A stretch of DNA of 25,237 nucleotides from JAUWOY01 sp034431315 (lineage in GTDB: Bacteria; Chloroflexota; Anaerolineae; VGOG01), in the NCBI GenBank assembly GCA_034431315.1, contig DAOUDK010000150.1:1-25237 (forward strand). Direction: 5' to 3'. A model generated the notes under the pieces. The model worked only from the letters and a program-made list of their open reading frames with translations. It was not told where the DNA came from and did not search any database. The translations under genes were made by a program, and so were the position numbers. Of the stretch, positions 1-7,138 are shown in pieces. The stretch's first letter is position 1; each line of letters starts with the position of its first letter.

Positions 1-1
1 C

Positions 2-67
2 AACCAGACAATCAAAGTGACTTTGCCAGCAGAGACACTGCCGGAAACCTCCGAAGTCTTAAGTTGA
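2..67 (+). CDS. Possible 3' tail of an upstream gene (partial)
   Basis: Frame 2 is open from the window edge to a TGA at 65-67. It encodes about 21 residues of alternating polar and hydrophobic character ending in ETSEVLS. It could be the C-terminus of a gene that starts outside the window. Nothing identifies the protein, and an open stretch this short can occur by chance, so this is a placeholder only. Confidence 0.3.
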   Translation, partial: NQTIKVTLPAETLPETSEVLS

Positions 68-111
68 CACTAATGCATTTGAAACCCAGGTGAACATCGC
101 GGCTGCTTGTT

Positions 112-140
112 TTGACAAGAATCCCGTTCGCTGGTATAAT
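112..140 (+). promoter_or_regulatory. Consensus sigma-70 promoter upstream of the DEAD-box helicase gene
   Basis: A perfect -35 box TTGACA (112-117) is separated by exactly 17 nt from a perfect -10 box TATAAT (135-140). The start point should be near 147. It is the best promoter in the window and points at the helicase gene, 138 nt downstream of the expected start site. Confidence 0.88.
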
Positions 141-146
141 TACTAC

Positions 147-213
147 CGTTAGTTAAGTTGATCGGTTTGGCATCTCTCACCGCTCCGATTCACACAACCG
201 GAGCGGTTTTTTT
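147..213 (+). ncRNA. Short terminated leader RNA or small RNA ahead of the helicase gene
   Basis: Transcription from the consensus promoter would reach an intrinsic terminator after about 65 nt, before the helicase start at 285. The RNA is therefore either an attenuated 5' leader that controls read-through into the helicase gene, or a free small RNA. No open reading frame with a ribosome site was seen in it. The promoter and terminator are visible; the RNA itself is inferred. Confidence 0.45.
179..213 (+). terminator. Intrinsic terminator in the helicase leader
   Basis: The arms ACCGCTCCG (179-187) and CGGAGCGGT (199-207) are perfectly complementary over 9 bp and are followed by a run of seven T (207-213). 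This is a canonical rho-independent terminator. It lies between the promoter and the helicase gene. Confidence 0.85.
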
Positions 214-284
214 GTGACAACCCGAATCGACACAAACCTGCAGGTCAAACACCTGCGTGAATCAAGTAGTATCAAAGGAGTTTC

Positions 285-1508
285 ATGCGTTTTACAGAGT
301 TAGATTTCAGCCCACCTTTACAAAAGACAATCAGAGCCCTGGGATATGAGGAACTGACCCCTATCCAGATCCAAGCCATCCCGCCTGGTTTGCAGAAACG
401 CGATATTGTCGGTTGCGCCCAGACAGGCACCGGTAAGACGTTGGCCTTTCTTCTGCCAGCGTTGGACCGCTTGCTGCGAGATCCAGCGAAGACCAAGAAC
501 CCCCGCGTCGTGGTCCTGGAGCCGACCCGTGAGTTGGCTATCCAGGTCGCCGGGGAAACCCAGAAACTGACCGCCCGCACCTCACTGCGCAGCGTTTGCG
601 TATATGGCGGAGCCGGGATGAAAAAGCAAACCGACAAGCTATGCCGGGGCGTTGATATAGTTGTAGCCACACCAGGCCGCCTGATGGATCACATGCGCCG
701 CAAGAACGTGAGCTTCAGCGACTTGCAGATTCTGGTGTTGGACGAGGCCGACCGGATGCTGGATATGGGCTTTCTGCCCGACATCAAACAGATCATCAGC
801 CGCATGCCCCGTGAGCGCCAAACTATGCTCTTCTCGGCCACGATACCGCCGACGATTTCGGCTCTCGCTCGTCAGTTTCTGCACGACCCGGTGAGTATCG
901 AGATAGATCTGGCCCATCCTCCCGAGGCGATCCAACAGGCTCTCTACCCAGTACCCAAACACCTCAAGATTCAACTTCTCGTGACCATGCTTGAGCAACT
1001 GGAAATCAGTAGCATGCTGGTCTTCACCAGGACCAAGCAAGAAGCCGACATTGTAACCCGGCAACTGCGCGAGGCCAGGATCGCCACAGCTTGCATTCAC
1101 GGGGATTTCAAGCAGCGGGACCGGATATCTGCGTTGGAAGGGTTCCGGTCGGGCAAGCACCGAGTCCTGGTCGCCACGAACATCGCTGCGCGAGGATTGG
1201 ACGTAGAGGGGATCTCACACGTGATCAACTACGATGTGCCGGATCACGCCGAGGATTACGTGCACCGTATCGGGCGCACCGCCCGCTACGAGGCTGATGG
1301 CGACGCCATCACGCTTGTCACCCCCGACGACGAGGGGCTGATCTATCGGATCGAGTACCTGCTGGGTCGCGAGATCGAGCGCAAGACCCTGGTGGGGTTC
1401 GACTACGACGTGCCAACGCCCTCGTGGGCCAAGCCCTCAGCCAAGGCTCTAATGCAGCGGGCCACTCAATCGCAAAGCCTGGCCGACCGCTGGCGATCCA
1501 TGCGTTAG
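285..1508 (+). CDS. DEAD-box ATP-dependent RNA helicase (RhlE/CshA type)
   Basis: A complete 407-residue cytoplasmic helicase that unwinds RNA duplexes using ATP, typically in ribosome assembly, mRNA turnover or cold adaptation. All family motifs are visible: Q-motif Gln28, motif I AQTGTGKT (45-52), motif Ia PTREL (80-84), motif II DEAD (153-156), motif III SAT (184-186), motif V ARGLD near 302-306 and motif VI HRIGRTAR (327-334). It ends soon after the second RecA domain, without the long basic tail of many RhlE proteins, so it is a minimal core helicase. The ATG is set by AAAGGAG about 6 nt upstream. The leader carries a consensus promoter followed by an intrinsic terminator, so expression is probably controlled by attenuation or anti-termination. 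The next gene is convergent. The exact paralogue (RhlE, CshA, DeaD) cannot be fixed from motifs. Confidence 0.95.
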   Translation: MRFTELDFSPPLQKTIRALGYEELTPIQIQAIPPGLQKRDIVGCAQTGTGKTLAFLLPALDRLLRDPAKTKNPRVVVLEPTRELAIQVAGETQKLTARTSLRSVCVYGGAGMKKQTDKLCRGVDIVVATPGRLMDHMRRKNVSFSDLQILVLDEADRMLDMGFLPDIKQIISRMPRERQTMLFSATIPPTISALARQFLHDPVSIEIDLAHPPEAIQQALYPVPKHLKIQLLVTMLEQLEISSMLVFTRTKQEADIVTRQLREARIATACIHGDFKQRDRISALEGFRSGKHRVLVATNIAARGLDVEGISHVINYDVPDHAEDYVHRIGRTARYEADGDAITLVTPDDEGLIYRIEYLLGREIERKTLVGFDYDVPTPSWAKPSAKALMQRATQSQSLADRWRSMR

Positions 1509-1589
1509 AGGCGTCGAGAGCCCCCTTTGCAGCGGCCAGCCCGACCAGCCAGGCGAGGGCGGTTCGGCCCGAATTCACATGCCCAGACA

Positions 1590-2699
1590 TCAGAACTCGA
1601 CCACAAACTCCCCATCCTTGTACAGCAGTTCATCGTCTACCCAAATCTCGCCCCCCGCGCGCATGTCGCAAATCATATCCCAGTGGATCGCTGATACGTT
1701 CTTGCCACCTGTTTGGGGATAGCTTCGGCCCAGCGCTATATGGAAGCTGCCGTTGATTTTCTCGTCGAAGAGAATCTGCCGCGTGAAACGGGTGATGCCT
1801 TTGTTGGTGCCGATGGCGAACTCTCCCACGTACCGCGCGCCCTCGTCGGTGTCGAGCATCTGGAGCAGGAAATCCTCGTTCTTCTCCGCGCTGGCCTTCA
1901 CCACCTTGCCGCCCTCGAACCACAGCCGGATGCCGGCCACCTCCCGCCCCTGGTAGATGGCCGGGTACGAGAAGTAGACGTGCCCCTCGACGCTATCCTC
2001 CACCGGCCCGGTGAAGACCTCGCCATCGGGCATGTTCAGGCGGCCATCGCAGTTGATGAAAACGCGGTCAGCGATATTCAGGCGCAGTTCTGTCTCTGGG
2101 CCGACGACGCGCACCTGCTCCTTGCCTTCCAGCCAGTCCACGATCTTCTGCTGCCAGGCCGAGAAGCGGCGCCAGTAGCCCACCGGGTCATCCGCATCCG
2201 GCATGCACGCGCCGTAGACGAAGTCCTCGTACTCGCTCAGGCTCATCTCGGCGTCTTGAGCATGGGCGTTGGTCGGGAACAGCGTGCCAACCCAGCGCAA
2301 CTCACCGGCCGCGGCGCGCTGCATATAGATTTGCATGATCTCTGCCCGCGCCTGGTTTCTTAATACCGTCTTGGCCGGGTCTACGTTGCTCAGCGCCCTG
2401 GTGTTCGCTGCACCTCGGATGCCGATACTGACGTCGTAGGTTTCGATGGTCAATTTGACCGGCTCAGGCACGTGCTGCAATTGCTCGTCCGAAGCGTAGC
2501 GGAAGAACAGTTCCTCTGTCCCAGGCAGGTTGACCAACATCAGCGGATGCCCTCCCGCCTGTAGCACTTTGGCGTAAACTGCCTTGAGCAATGGGCTGCT
2601 GGGGGTATCTCCTTGCACCGCTACCTTGTCACCCGGCTGCACCGCAACCGAGTAGTTGACCAATACATCGGCCAGTTTATCAACTCGCGGGTCTGTCAT
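1590..2699 (-). CDS. M29-family metallo-aminopeptidase
   Basis: A 369-residue protein of the thermophilic metalloprotease (M29; AmpS/aminopeptidase T) family. These cytoplasmic enzymes release N-terminal residues from peptides using a dinuclear metal site. The C-terminal half holds the expected ligand segments in order: Glu in DGEVFTGP, Glu in VGEFAIGTN, His in SFHIALGRSYP, and His and Asp in AIHWDM. The start is the ATG at 2699 because AAGGAG lies 6 nt upstream (2706-2711). A longer reading frame exists upstream but starts in the middle of a repeat-bearing intergenic stretch. A TATAAT at 2724-2719 on the same strand could be a -10 box, but no good -35 accompanies it. The gene ends 81 nt from the convergent helicase gene and no clear terminator was seen between them. 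Confidence 0.93.
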   Translation of the reverse strand: MTDPRVDKLADVLVNYSVAVQPGDKVAVQGDTPSSPLLKAVYAKVLQAGGHPLMLVNLPGTEELFFRYASDEQLQHVPEPVKLTIETYDVSIGIRGAANTRALSNVDPAKTVLRNQARAEIMQIYMQRAAAGELRWVGTLFPTNAHAQDAEMSLSEYEDFVYGACMPDADDPVGYWRRFSAWQQKIVDWLEGKEQVRVVGPETELRLNIADRVFINCDGRLNMPDGEVFTGPVEDSVEGHVYFSYPAIYQGREVAGIRLWFEGGKVVKASAEKNEDFLLQMLDTDEGARYVGEFAIGTNKGITRFTRQILFDEKINGSFHIALGRSYPQTGGKNVSAIHWDMICDMRAGGEIWVDDELLYKDGEFVVEF

Positions 2700-2792
2700 T
2701 GTTTGCTCCTTCTTGTTCATTATAATAGATTGTGGACATCTTGGTAGTCTCAGCAGATCTAAATTCTGAGCAGAGCGGGCTCCCATTTAATC

Positions 2793-2823
2793 TTTGGATT
2801 TTGAACTTTGAGCTTTGATCTTT
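2793..2823. repeat. Degenerate 7-bp tandem repeat (TTTGRNY units)
   Basis: Four successive heptamers (TTTGGAT, TTTGAAC, TTTGAGC, TTTGATC) followed by TTT, in the gap between the PAP2 and aminopeptidase genes. It has the same 7-bp period as the arrays at 9012-9095 and 12325-12373 but a different unit. Confidence 0.6.
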
Positions 2824-2828
2824 CCTGC

Positions 2829-3713
2829 TTACCGTGTTTCTGCCAACTGCAGCCTCACGAAGGCCCAGGGCGCGCCCAGCCCGCTCCACAGGCCCACCAG
2901 CCCGTAGCGGACGAAACGGAAGAGGAGGGCGGGTTCGGCGCTGGCGAAAGCTATCCGCAGCCCCATCCACAGGCCGAATAGCACCGCCACCCCCAGCAGG
3001 AGGCGCAACACCTGCTTCCACCAGACGCCACCGGACTCGAAGCCGACCCAGCGGCGCTCTAGCACGAAGCCGACCCCCATCCCCATCAGCACCGCCCCCG
3101 CGGTGACGCCGTCTTCGGAGAGGAAAAGGAGCATCAGTAGAAGGGGCGCCGCCAGCGCCACGCCCAGGCGCCAGGCCAGGCTCTTCTTCCTGAACCATGC
3201 CTCTGTGGCCGGTTCCAGCCAGAGGTAGAGCAGCAGGAGCGCTGCGCCAATGAGATAACCGCCCAGCAGATCGGTGGGAAAGTGAACCCCCAGGTAGATC
3301 CGTGAAAGGGGGATGAGCACCATGAGCAGCCCGGCGACCACCCACAGCCAGGTGCGTTGGAACGTTGCAGCCAGGTAGCCCCAGACGGTGACAGCGTTCT
3401 GGGTGTGGCCGCTAGGAAGCCCCCCTCCGACAGCTTCGGCTAATTGCCGCACCCGGACATCGTACGCAAAGGGCCTGGGTTGGCCTGCCAGCACCTTTGC
3501 CGCGGCGTTCAGGTAGGCAGAGAAAAGAAACAGGATGGCCAGCCTGGCGCCGGAGCGACGATCCAGACACCAGTAAACGAAGGGCAGGAGCAGTAAAAAG
3601 AACTCCTCTTCCCCCATAAAGGTTAAGACCTTGAACGGCAGGTCTAGCGTGGGGCTGAACTGCTGGAACCAGAGGATGACGTTTATGCCCCAGTCCAGGA
3701 TGCTGCTTTCCAT
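2829..3713 (-). CDS. PAP2-superfamily membrane phosphatase
   Basis: A 294-residue integral membrane protein with the three phosphatase signature motifs of the PAP2/vanadium haloperoxidase fold. These are KVLAGQPRP (73-81, the K-x6-RP motif), PSGH (100-103) and SRIYLGVH...D (137-148, with His144 and Asp148). Members dephosphorylate lipid phosphates such as undecaprenyl pyrophosphate or phosphatidic acid at the membrane. Hydrophobic stretches occur around 35-50, 57-75, 120-140 and 150-166, with several more in the last 110 residues, which exceed the catalytic core. The start is set by AAGGAGGAGG just upstream of ATG. It follows the mazF stop by 63 nt on the same strand, so it may be co-transcribed with mazEF, but a functional link is not implied. 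Substrate unknown. Confidence 0.92.
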   Translation of the reverse strand: MESSILDWGINVILWFQQFSPTLDLPFKVLTFMGEEEFFLLLLPFVYWCLDRRSGARLAILFLFSAYLNAAAKVLAGQPRPFAYDVRVRQLAEAVGGGLPSGHTQNAVTVWGYLAATFQRTWLWVVAGLLMVLIPLSRIYLGVHFPTDLLGGYLIGAALLLLYLWLEPATEAWFRKKSLAWRLGVALAAPLLLMLLFLSEDGVTAGAVLMGMGVGFVLERRWVGFESGGVWWKQVLRLLLGVAVLFGLWMGLRIAFASAEPALLFRFVRYGLVGLWSGLGAPWAFVRLQLAETR

Positions 3714-3776
3714 AATTTACCTCCTCCTTTACTTGAGCGATCTTGTCTTCTTCGCTGTGGCGCTCAGTCATAACGG

Positions 3777-4124
3777 CTACCTGGGCAACAGCGTGTTGAG
3801 TTTTTGTAGCACCTCGGCTACCGTTGCTGCTGGCAATGTGCCCGCGAACTCAGCTCTGCGGGCGCGCCAATCTAAGTTTTTGACTTGGTCAGCCAGAATT
3901 ACTCCAGTGATAGCCAGCTCGCCGGGTATCCGTACCTCAAATGGGTAGCCCTTGATCTGACTCGTGATGGGACAGAGAATCGCCAATCCCACCTTGCCAT
4001 TGTAGGCGGCAGGTGAGAGTACCACGGCGGGGCGCCGTCCTGCTTGTTCATGTCCTGCTTGCGGATTCAAGGTAATCCAAACTACATCACCGCGTTCGGG
4101 AATGTAGTCCATTGAGCTTACCAT
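3777..4124 (-). CDS. mazF: MazF/PemK-type mRNA interferase toxin
   Basis: A 115-residue toxin of the MazF/PemK family, which cleaves RNA at short sequence motifs and is held inactive by the antitoxin encoded just upstream. The usual features are present: N-terminal ERGDVVWITLNP strand, catalytic-type Arg in GRRPAVVLS, Thr/Ser in CPITSQIKGYPFEV, and the LADQVKNLDW segment. Its ATG at 4124 overlaps the end of the antitoxin gene by 7 nt and has GGGAGAG just upstream, indicating translational coupling. A second ATG four codons in (MDYIPE) would give a more typical N-terminus and cannot be excluded. Confidence 0.93.
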   Translation of the reverse strand: MVSSMDYIPERGDVVWITLNPQAGHEQAGRRPAVVLSPAAYNGKVGLAILCPITSQIKGYPFEVRIPGELAITGVILADQVKNLDWRARRAEFAGTLPAATVAEVLQKLNTLLPR

Positions 4125-4360
4125 ACTTCTCTCCCTACTGCAGGGCCGGTCTCGATTTCACTGTGCAAATTGTCCTCAGTGACTTGCGCTAGCAGATGTT
4201 CGAGAGTCAGGGTGGGCTCGACGACCGGCGCGATGACTAGATGTCCGTTAACCAGCGATACCTCAACCGGCGAATCACGCTCCAACCCTATTTCGATTGC
4301 AAAAGGTTTGGGGATGCGTAGGGCCAGGCTGTTGCCCCATTTTTTCACTCGCGTTCTCAT
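4118..4360 (-). CDS. mazE: MazE-type AbrB-fold antitoxin
   Basis: An 80-residue protein with the AbrB/MazE swapped-hairpin DNA-binding N-terminus (RVKKWGNSLALRIPKPFA) and an acidic C-terminal tail expected to wrap the toxin. It binds DNA as a dimer and neutralises the toxin. The ATG at 4360 is chosen because AGGAGG lies 9 nt upstream. The longer frame to 4495 would run through the promoter and into the neighbouring pseudogene. It overlaps the toxin gene by 7 nt. Expression is probably autoregulated through the inverted repeat over its -10 box. Confidence 0.92.
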   Translation of the reverse strand: MRTRVKKWGNSLALRIPKPFAIEIGLERDSPVEVSLVNGHLVIAPVVEPTLTLEHLLAQVTEDNLHSEIETGPAVGREVW

Positions 4361-4379
4361 AAGCAATGCCTCCTGTTGC

Positions 4380-4420
4380 GTATCTACTAAGAAGATACAC
4401 CAGCTTCCGGTTTTTGTCAA
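4380..4420 (-). promoter_or_regulatory. mazEF promoter with overlapping operator-like inverted repeat
   Basis: On the minus strand a perfect TTGACA (4420-4415) is followed after 17 nt by TATCTT (4397-4392). The -10 box lies inside an inverted repeat GTATCT-7nt-AGATAC (4398-4380). A MazE or MazEF complex bound there would block the promoter, the usual autoregulation of toxin-antitoxin operons. The expected start site is about 25 nt before the mazE ATG. Confidence 0.72.
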
Positions 4421-4428
4421 ATCAATTC

Positions 4429-4689
4429 TCACTCTTTTGGTGACTCCAAAATCATCTTGTCGCCGCAGGCGGCTTCGACAGCCTCCCGCGTCCACAGAAC
4501 GGTGCAGTATCTGCCTTCAAGCCAGGGGCGGGCCAGATCGTCGTAATGCGGGCTGCCCACCTGACCCGATTGCCCCGGCGGGAACGAGGCCAATCCGCCC
4601 GGCAGGTCACCCATGTCCAGGATCTGGCGAAAGGAAGGCGAGTACGAGTTGTTGTAGTAGGGGTCTTGGGGGACATAGGCCGTCTGGCA
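4429..4689 (-). pseudogene. 3' remnant of a penicillin acylase (Ntn-hydrolase) gene
   Basis: The translated fragment (about 86 residues to a normal stop) matches the conserved C-terminal end of the beta subunit of penicillin acylase/penicillin amidase family enzymes: SPSFRQILDMGDL, then PPGQSGQVGSPHYDDL, then REAVEAA. Full members are about 700-800 residues, and the catalytic N-terminal Ser region is absent. Upstream in the same frame the similarity ends near 4689 and the sequence runs into an attC-like remnant (4719-4740), so the gene was probably truncated by insertion of, or recombination at, the cassette array. The end of the fragment lies directly upstream of the mazEF promoter. Not expected to be functional. 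Confidence 0.8.
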
Positions 4690-4718
4690 GTATCCTTCTT
4701 TCAGCAAGTCGCTGACAG

Positions 4719-4740
4719 GTCGGCGACTTGGTAGGCGGCC
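4719..4740 (-). other. Degenerate attC end (R''-like core GCCTACC)
   Basis: On the minus strand GGCCGCCTACC followed by AAGTCGCCGACC closely resembles the first part of the attC site at 5579-5708 (GGCCGCCTAACC followed by AGTCGCCGCAGCCGACC). It lies just downstream of the methyltransferase gene, where that cassette's attC should start. No matching GTTRRRY partner follows, so the site appears truncated at the penicillin acylase remnant. Confidence 0.5.
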
Positions 4741-4768
4741 CACGCCATGACGCCAGCTTCCTCCAAGT

Positions 4769-5545
4769 TCAGTCCGCTTTTTGTGCCTCAATCAAGTACT
4801 TCCTCGCCTCAAAGACCAAGTCCTCGCCGCCTTCTAGTCTACTCTGAAGTTCCAGCAATCTGTCCAGATGCGTGTCTACCGAAAAATCTGGCACAAGCCA
4901 CGGAACCGCCCTCAAGTAGAAAACAATAGCACCTACATCGGCAAAGGTCAGTTTGCCCGGCCATTCTTCAGCCCTCACAACCCTCAACCCTGCCGCTTCC
5001 AATTTCGGCGCATCGTTTGACAGCGTCGCTTCAGGCCATTGCGGCTTGGCACCAAACACCGCTAGCAAGTCCTGTGCCCACAACCCGTGAACCTGTTGCG
5101 TGAGAAACGTGCCACCGGAAGCAAGAATGCGGGCCACCTCAATGGCGTTGAAGCCAGAATGACGATTCAATATCAAATCGAATTCGCCGTCGTCGAAGGG
5201 CATAGGATCACTGTCAGTCAGCCTGACAGCCTCAACTCTCACACCCAATGGCGCGAGACGCTCTGTTGCCAACTCGAGGTTTGGTGGATAATCCTCAGTG
5301 ACTACGACTTTCCTCGGCCAGTGCTCCTTTAGCTCCAGCAGTCGCTCACCGCCACCTGTACCCATATCAAGCACGGATGATGACTGCTGCATCAGAGTGG
5401 CAGCCCGCAATGGATAAGACCACGACGGTTTCTCCTCAAACATCCTGCCATCCAAATAGGAGAAATCCCACCCGACGAAGGGTTGAAGCTCTTCGCGTTT
5501 CCAAATCTCGACAAGCCTGTCCTGCTTCGATTGACTCGCACCCAT
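4769..5545 (-). CDS. Class I SAM-dependent methyltransferase (cassette gene)
   Basis: A 258-residue Rossmann-fold methyltransferase with motif I VLDMGTGGGE for SAM binding, an acidic residue at the end of strand 2 (VVVTEDYPPN), and motif IV-like FDLILNRHSGF. An N-terminal RLVEIWKREELQPF segment precedes the fold. The substrate cannot be told from sequence; it could be a small molecule or an antibiotic. The start has AAGGTGATG upstream. The gene sits between two attC-like blocks and reads in the same direction as the other cassette genes; its start is only 34 nt from the upstream attC core. Orphan methyltransferases are common cargo of integron cassettes, which fits, but no function is claimed. 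Confidence 0.85.
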   Translation of the reverse strand: MGASQSKQDRLVEIWKREELQPFVGWDFSYLDGRMFEEKPSWSYPLRAATLMQQSSSVLDMGTGGGERLLELKEHWPRKVVVTEDYPPNLELATERLAPLGVRVEAVRLTDSDPMPFDDGEFDLILNRHSGFNAIEVARILASGGTFLTQQVHGLWAQDLLAVFGAKPQWPEATLSNDAPKLEAAGLRVVRAEEWPGKLTFADVGAIVFYLRAVPWLVPDFSVDTHLDRLLELQSRLEGGEDLVFEARKYLIEAQKAD

Positions 5546-5578
5546 TTACATCACCTTCATACCTGCGCCGATTGGGCC

Positions 5579-5708
5579 GCCTAACGGCCCCGAGCTAAGC
5601 CGCCGCCGGGTGAAACGATGTGCCCAACAGTAGAAGACACGACATATAACCAAGACCGGCAACAAAAGGACACTCGATTAGCGGGTCGGCTGCGGCGACT
5701 GGTTAGGC
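5579..5708 (-). other. attC-like recombination site (130 bp)
   Basis: Bounded by GCCTAAC/GTTAGGC cores at 5702-5708 and 5579-5585, which extend to an 11-bp complementary end pair (GGCCGCCTAAC and its complement). Inside, GC-rich arms near 5595-5612 and 5684-5700 share an AGYCGCCGC core and can pair imperfectly. It follows the phospholipase C-like gene and precedes the methyltransferase gene on the minus strand. Confidence 0.65.
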
Positions 5709-5723
5709 GGCCTTATCGCTGTG

Positions 5724-6467
5724 CTACGGAGTGCCTTCGTTCAAGGAGAGTTCCAGTGCTGACGAAAAGCCCAAAGTACTGGCTCCCTCTTCCCACGTGT
5801 ATCGATAAATCTCGTACAGCCGTTGTGTTGCCTCGCTGACAAAGCAGTCTATCTCCACCTTGGAGAGATACTTGCATGGCCTCTCGCCATACCACTTTTC
5901 GATTTCCTCATCTGTTCTCTGGTAGAGGGTCTTGATATAGGCTAGGCGTTGCTGCACGGCTTTTTGAGGCATGAAGTCAAGATAATCCTGCGCGTACACA
6001 CTGTGCAAGAAGACTCGCCAGAAGATTGACTCAGGATGGCTACGAACGTAGAGAAAGTCCAGACCATACCAGTCCCTCTTGACTTCCCAGCCGAATTGTG
6101 GGTCGGCCTCGAATTCTGCAGCAAAGTGTGTCATGGTTGGACGTGCAATCTGATGCGCCCACAGATTGTCGGTCACCAAATGCAAGAAGTAGCCCAGGAG
6201 AAAAGAGAAACGCGCCACGCCATCTTCTCTTTGATTCAAAGAAGCCAGATAGCGGCGATAGAACCCCAGATCTGCATAGGGCCAGTTATCATCACCTGAG
6301 ACTTGGAAGTGTGTCACCTCGACTGGGGGCTCAAACTTCTCCCACTTCTCATCTGGCATACCAGAATCTGGCGCAATGTTGCCAATAGCGAATTGGGGAG
6401 CATCCAGCCCCTCAATCATCTGCATTAGATTCTCAGCCAAGCGCAGGTGTACTATCCAAGTTGCCAT
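5724..6467 (-). CDS. Zinc-dependent phospholipase C-like protein (cassette gene)
   Basis: A 247-residue protein resembling the zinc-dependent phospholipase C/S1-P1 nuclease fold. N-terminal His7 in TWIVHLRLAENL, the GNIAPDSG segment, and the metal-binding helix FLLGYFLHLVTDNLWAH carry the spaced His/Asp residues expected for a metal site. No signal peptide is visible, unlike secreted phospholipases C, so it may act in the cytoplasm; many bacterial members of this group have no assigned substrate. The start is set by AGAGGAGGG a few bases before ATG. The stop lies 15 nt before an attC core. Gene orientation and spacing fit an integron cassette. Confidence 0.8.
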   Translation of the reverse strand: MATWIVHLRLAENLMQMIEGLDAPQFAIGNIAPDSGMPDEKWEKFEPPVEVTHFQVSGDDNWPYADLGFYRRYLASLNQREDGVARFSFLLGYFLHLVTDNLWAHQIARPTMTHFAAEFEADPQFGWEVKRDWYGLDFLYVRSHPESIFWRVFLHSVYAQDYLDFMPQKAVQQRLAYIKTLYQRTDEEIEKWYGERPCKYLSKVEIDCFVSEATQRLYEIYRYTWEEGASTLGFSSALELSLNEGTP

Positions 6468-6512
6468 TTTCCCTCCTCTTGACTCACGATAGGTTCGACT
6501 ATCCGAAAGGCA

Positions 6513-6641
6513 CCCTAACGACCAAGTTCAGTTGCGGCGGGGGTTTGCCAGAAACCGTCCGACAAACCGAAATCCGCCGAAACCGCGAGAACATTAATAA
6601 AACCACAGATCCCCGCCGTCAACTGCAACGGCTGGTTAGGC
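6513..6641 (-). other. attC-like recombination site (129 bp)
   Basis: Minus strand: GCCTAAC core (6641-6635) and terminal GTTAGGG (6519-6513). Internal arms CAGTTGACGGCGGGG and CAGTTGCGGCGGGG (in complementary orientation, near 6612-6626 and 6529-6542) pair over 14 bp with one unpaired A. An extrahelical base of this kind is a hallmark of attC sites that sets strand choice. It lies between the Nudix and phospholipase C-like genes. The last core base is G rather than a pyrimidine. Confidence 0.72.
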
Positions 6642-6688
6642 AAAAGTGTATTTGGTTTCATCCCTCAACCCAACCTACAAAATACGAG

Positions 6689-7126
6689 CTAGTCATCGAA
6701 GTGCTCCGGCAACTTTGGCCAACCTGAAACCAAGGATTGGCATACAAGCTCTGCCACACAGCGAGGACGAACCGGACTCTCGGTGAGGTCGTTGATGGAA
6801 AGCCAAACCGGTGTATATGAACCGGCCCCAGGCGGCCCGCCACCAGTAACCTCGATGCCCGTTCCAGTTCCGAATTTCCCACCGACAGAATGCACAACAT
6901 AGTATCCCTGCCAGTTGCCGTTTCGCATAACGACCGCGACCAGAGAACCCACTTCGACCTCAAGTCCTAGTTCTTCTCTCAGTTCGCGGACAAGCGCAAG
7001 AGACCTTGTTTCCCCCTTCTCAACACCGCCCCCGGGAAACAAGTAGTATTCCTCTCCGCCGCGATTCCGACGAATTAGGGCAATCTTGTGGTCGCAAACC
7101 AGAATGCCAGCCACACGTTCTCTCAT
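6689..7126 (-). CDS. Nudix hydrolase (cassette gene)
   Basis: A 145-residue Nudix protein that hydrolyses a nucleoside diphosphate linked to another group. The Nudix box is intact: G-x5-E-x7-REL-x-EELGL in the segment beginning GGVEKGE and ending REELGLE. The N-terminal ERVAGILVCDHKIALIRR strand pair and the FPGGG lead-in are typical. The substrate is unknown. GGAGGTGATG lies immediately upstream of the ATG and directly abuts the attC core GTTAGGC (7139-7145), so the cassette begins almost at the ribosome site. The gene is followed by the attC at 6513-6641. Confidence 0.92.
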   Translation of the reverse strand: MRERVAGILVCDHKIALIRRNRGGEEYYLFPGGGVEKGETRSLALVRELREELGLEVEVGSLVAVVMRNGNWQGYYVVHSVGGKFGTGTGIEVTGGGPPGAGSYTPVWLSINDLTESPVRPRCVAELVCQSLVSGWPKLPEHFDD

Positions 7127-7138
7127 ATCATCACCTCC

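Noticed and set aside
1509..1589. Bidirectional terminator between the convergent helicase and aminopeptidase genes
   Set aside because: GC-rich, but no stem with a T-run could be identified on either strand.
3717..3773. Inverted repeat TGAGCG...CGCTCA between mazF and the PAP2 gene as terminator
   Set aside because: The arms are 6 bp with a loop of over 20 nt and no T-run; too weak to call.
4361..4495. Longer mazE frame
   Set aside because: It would read through the mazEF promoter and into the acylase remnant; AGGAGG and the AbrB-fold start support the ATG at 4360.
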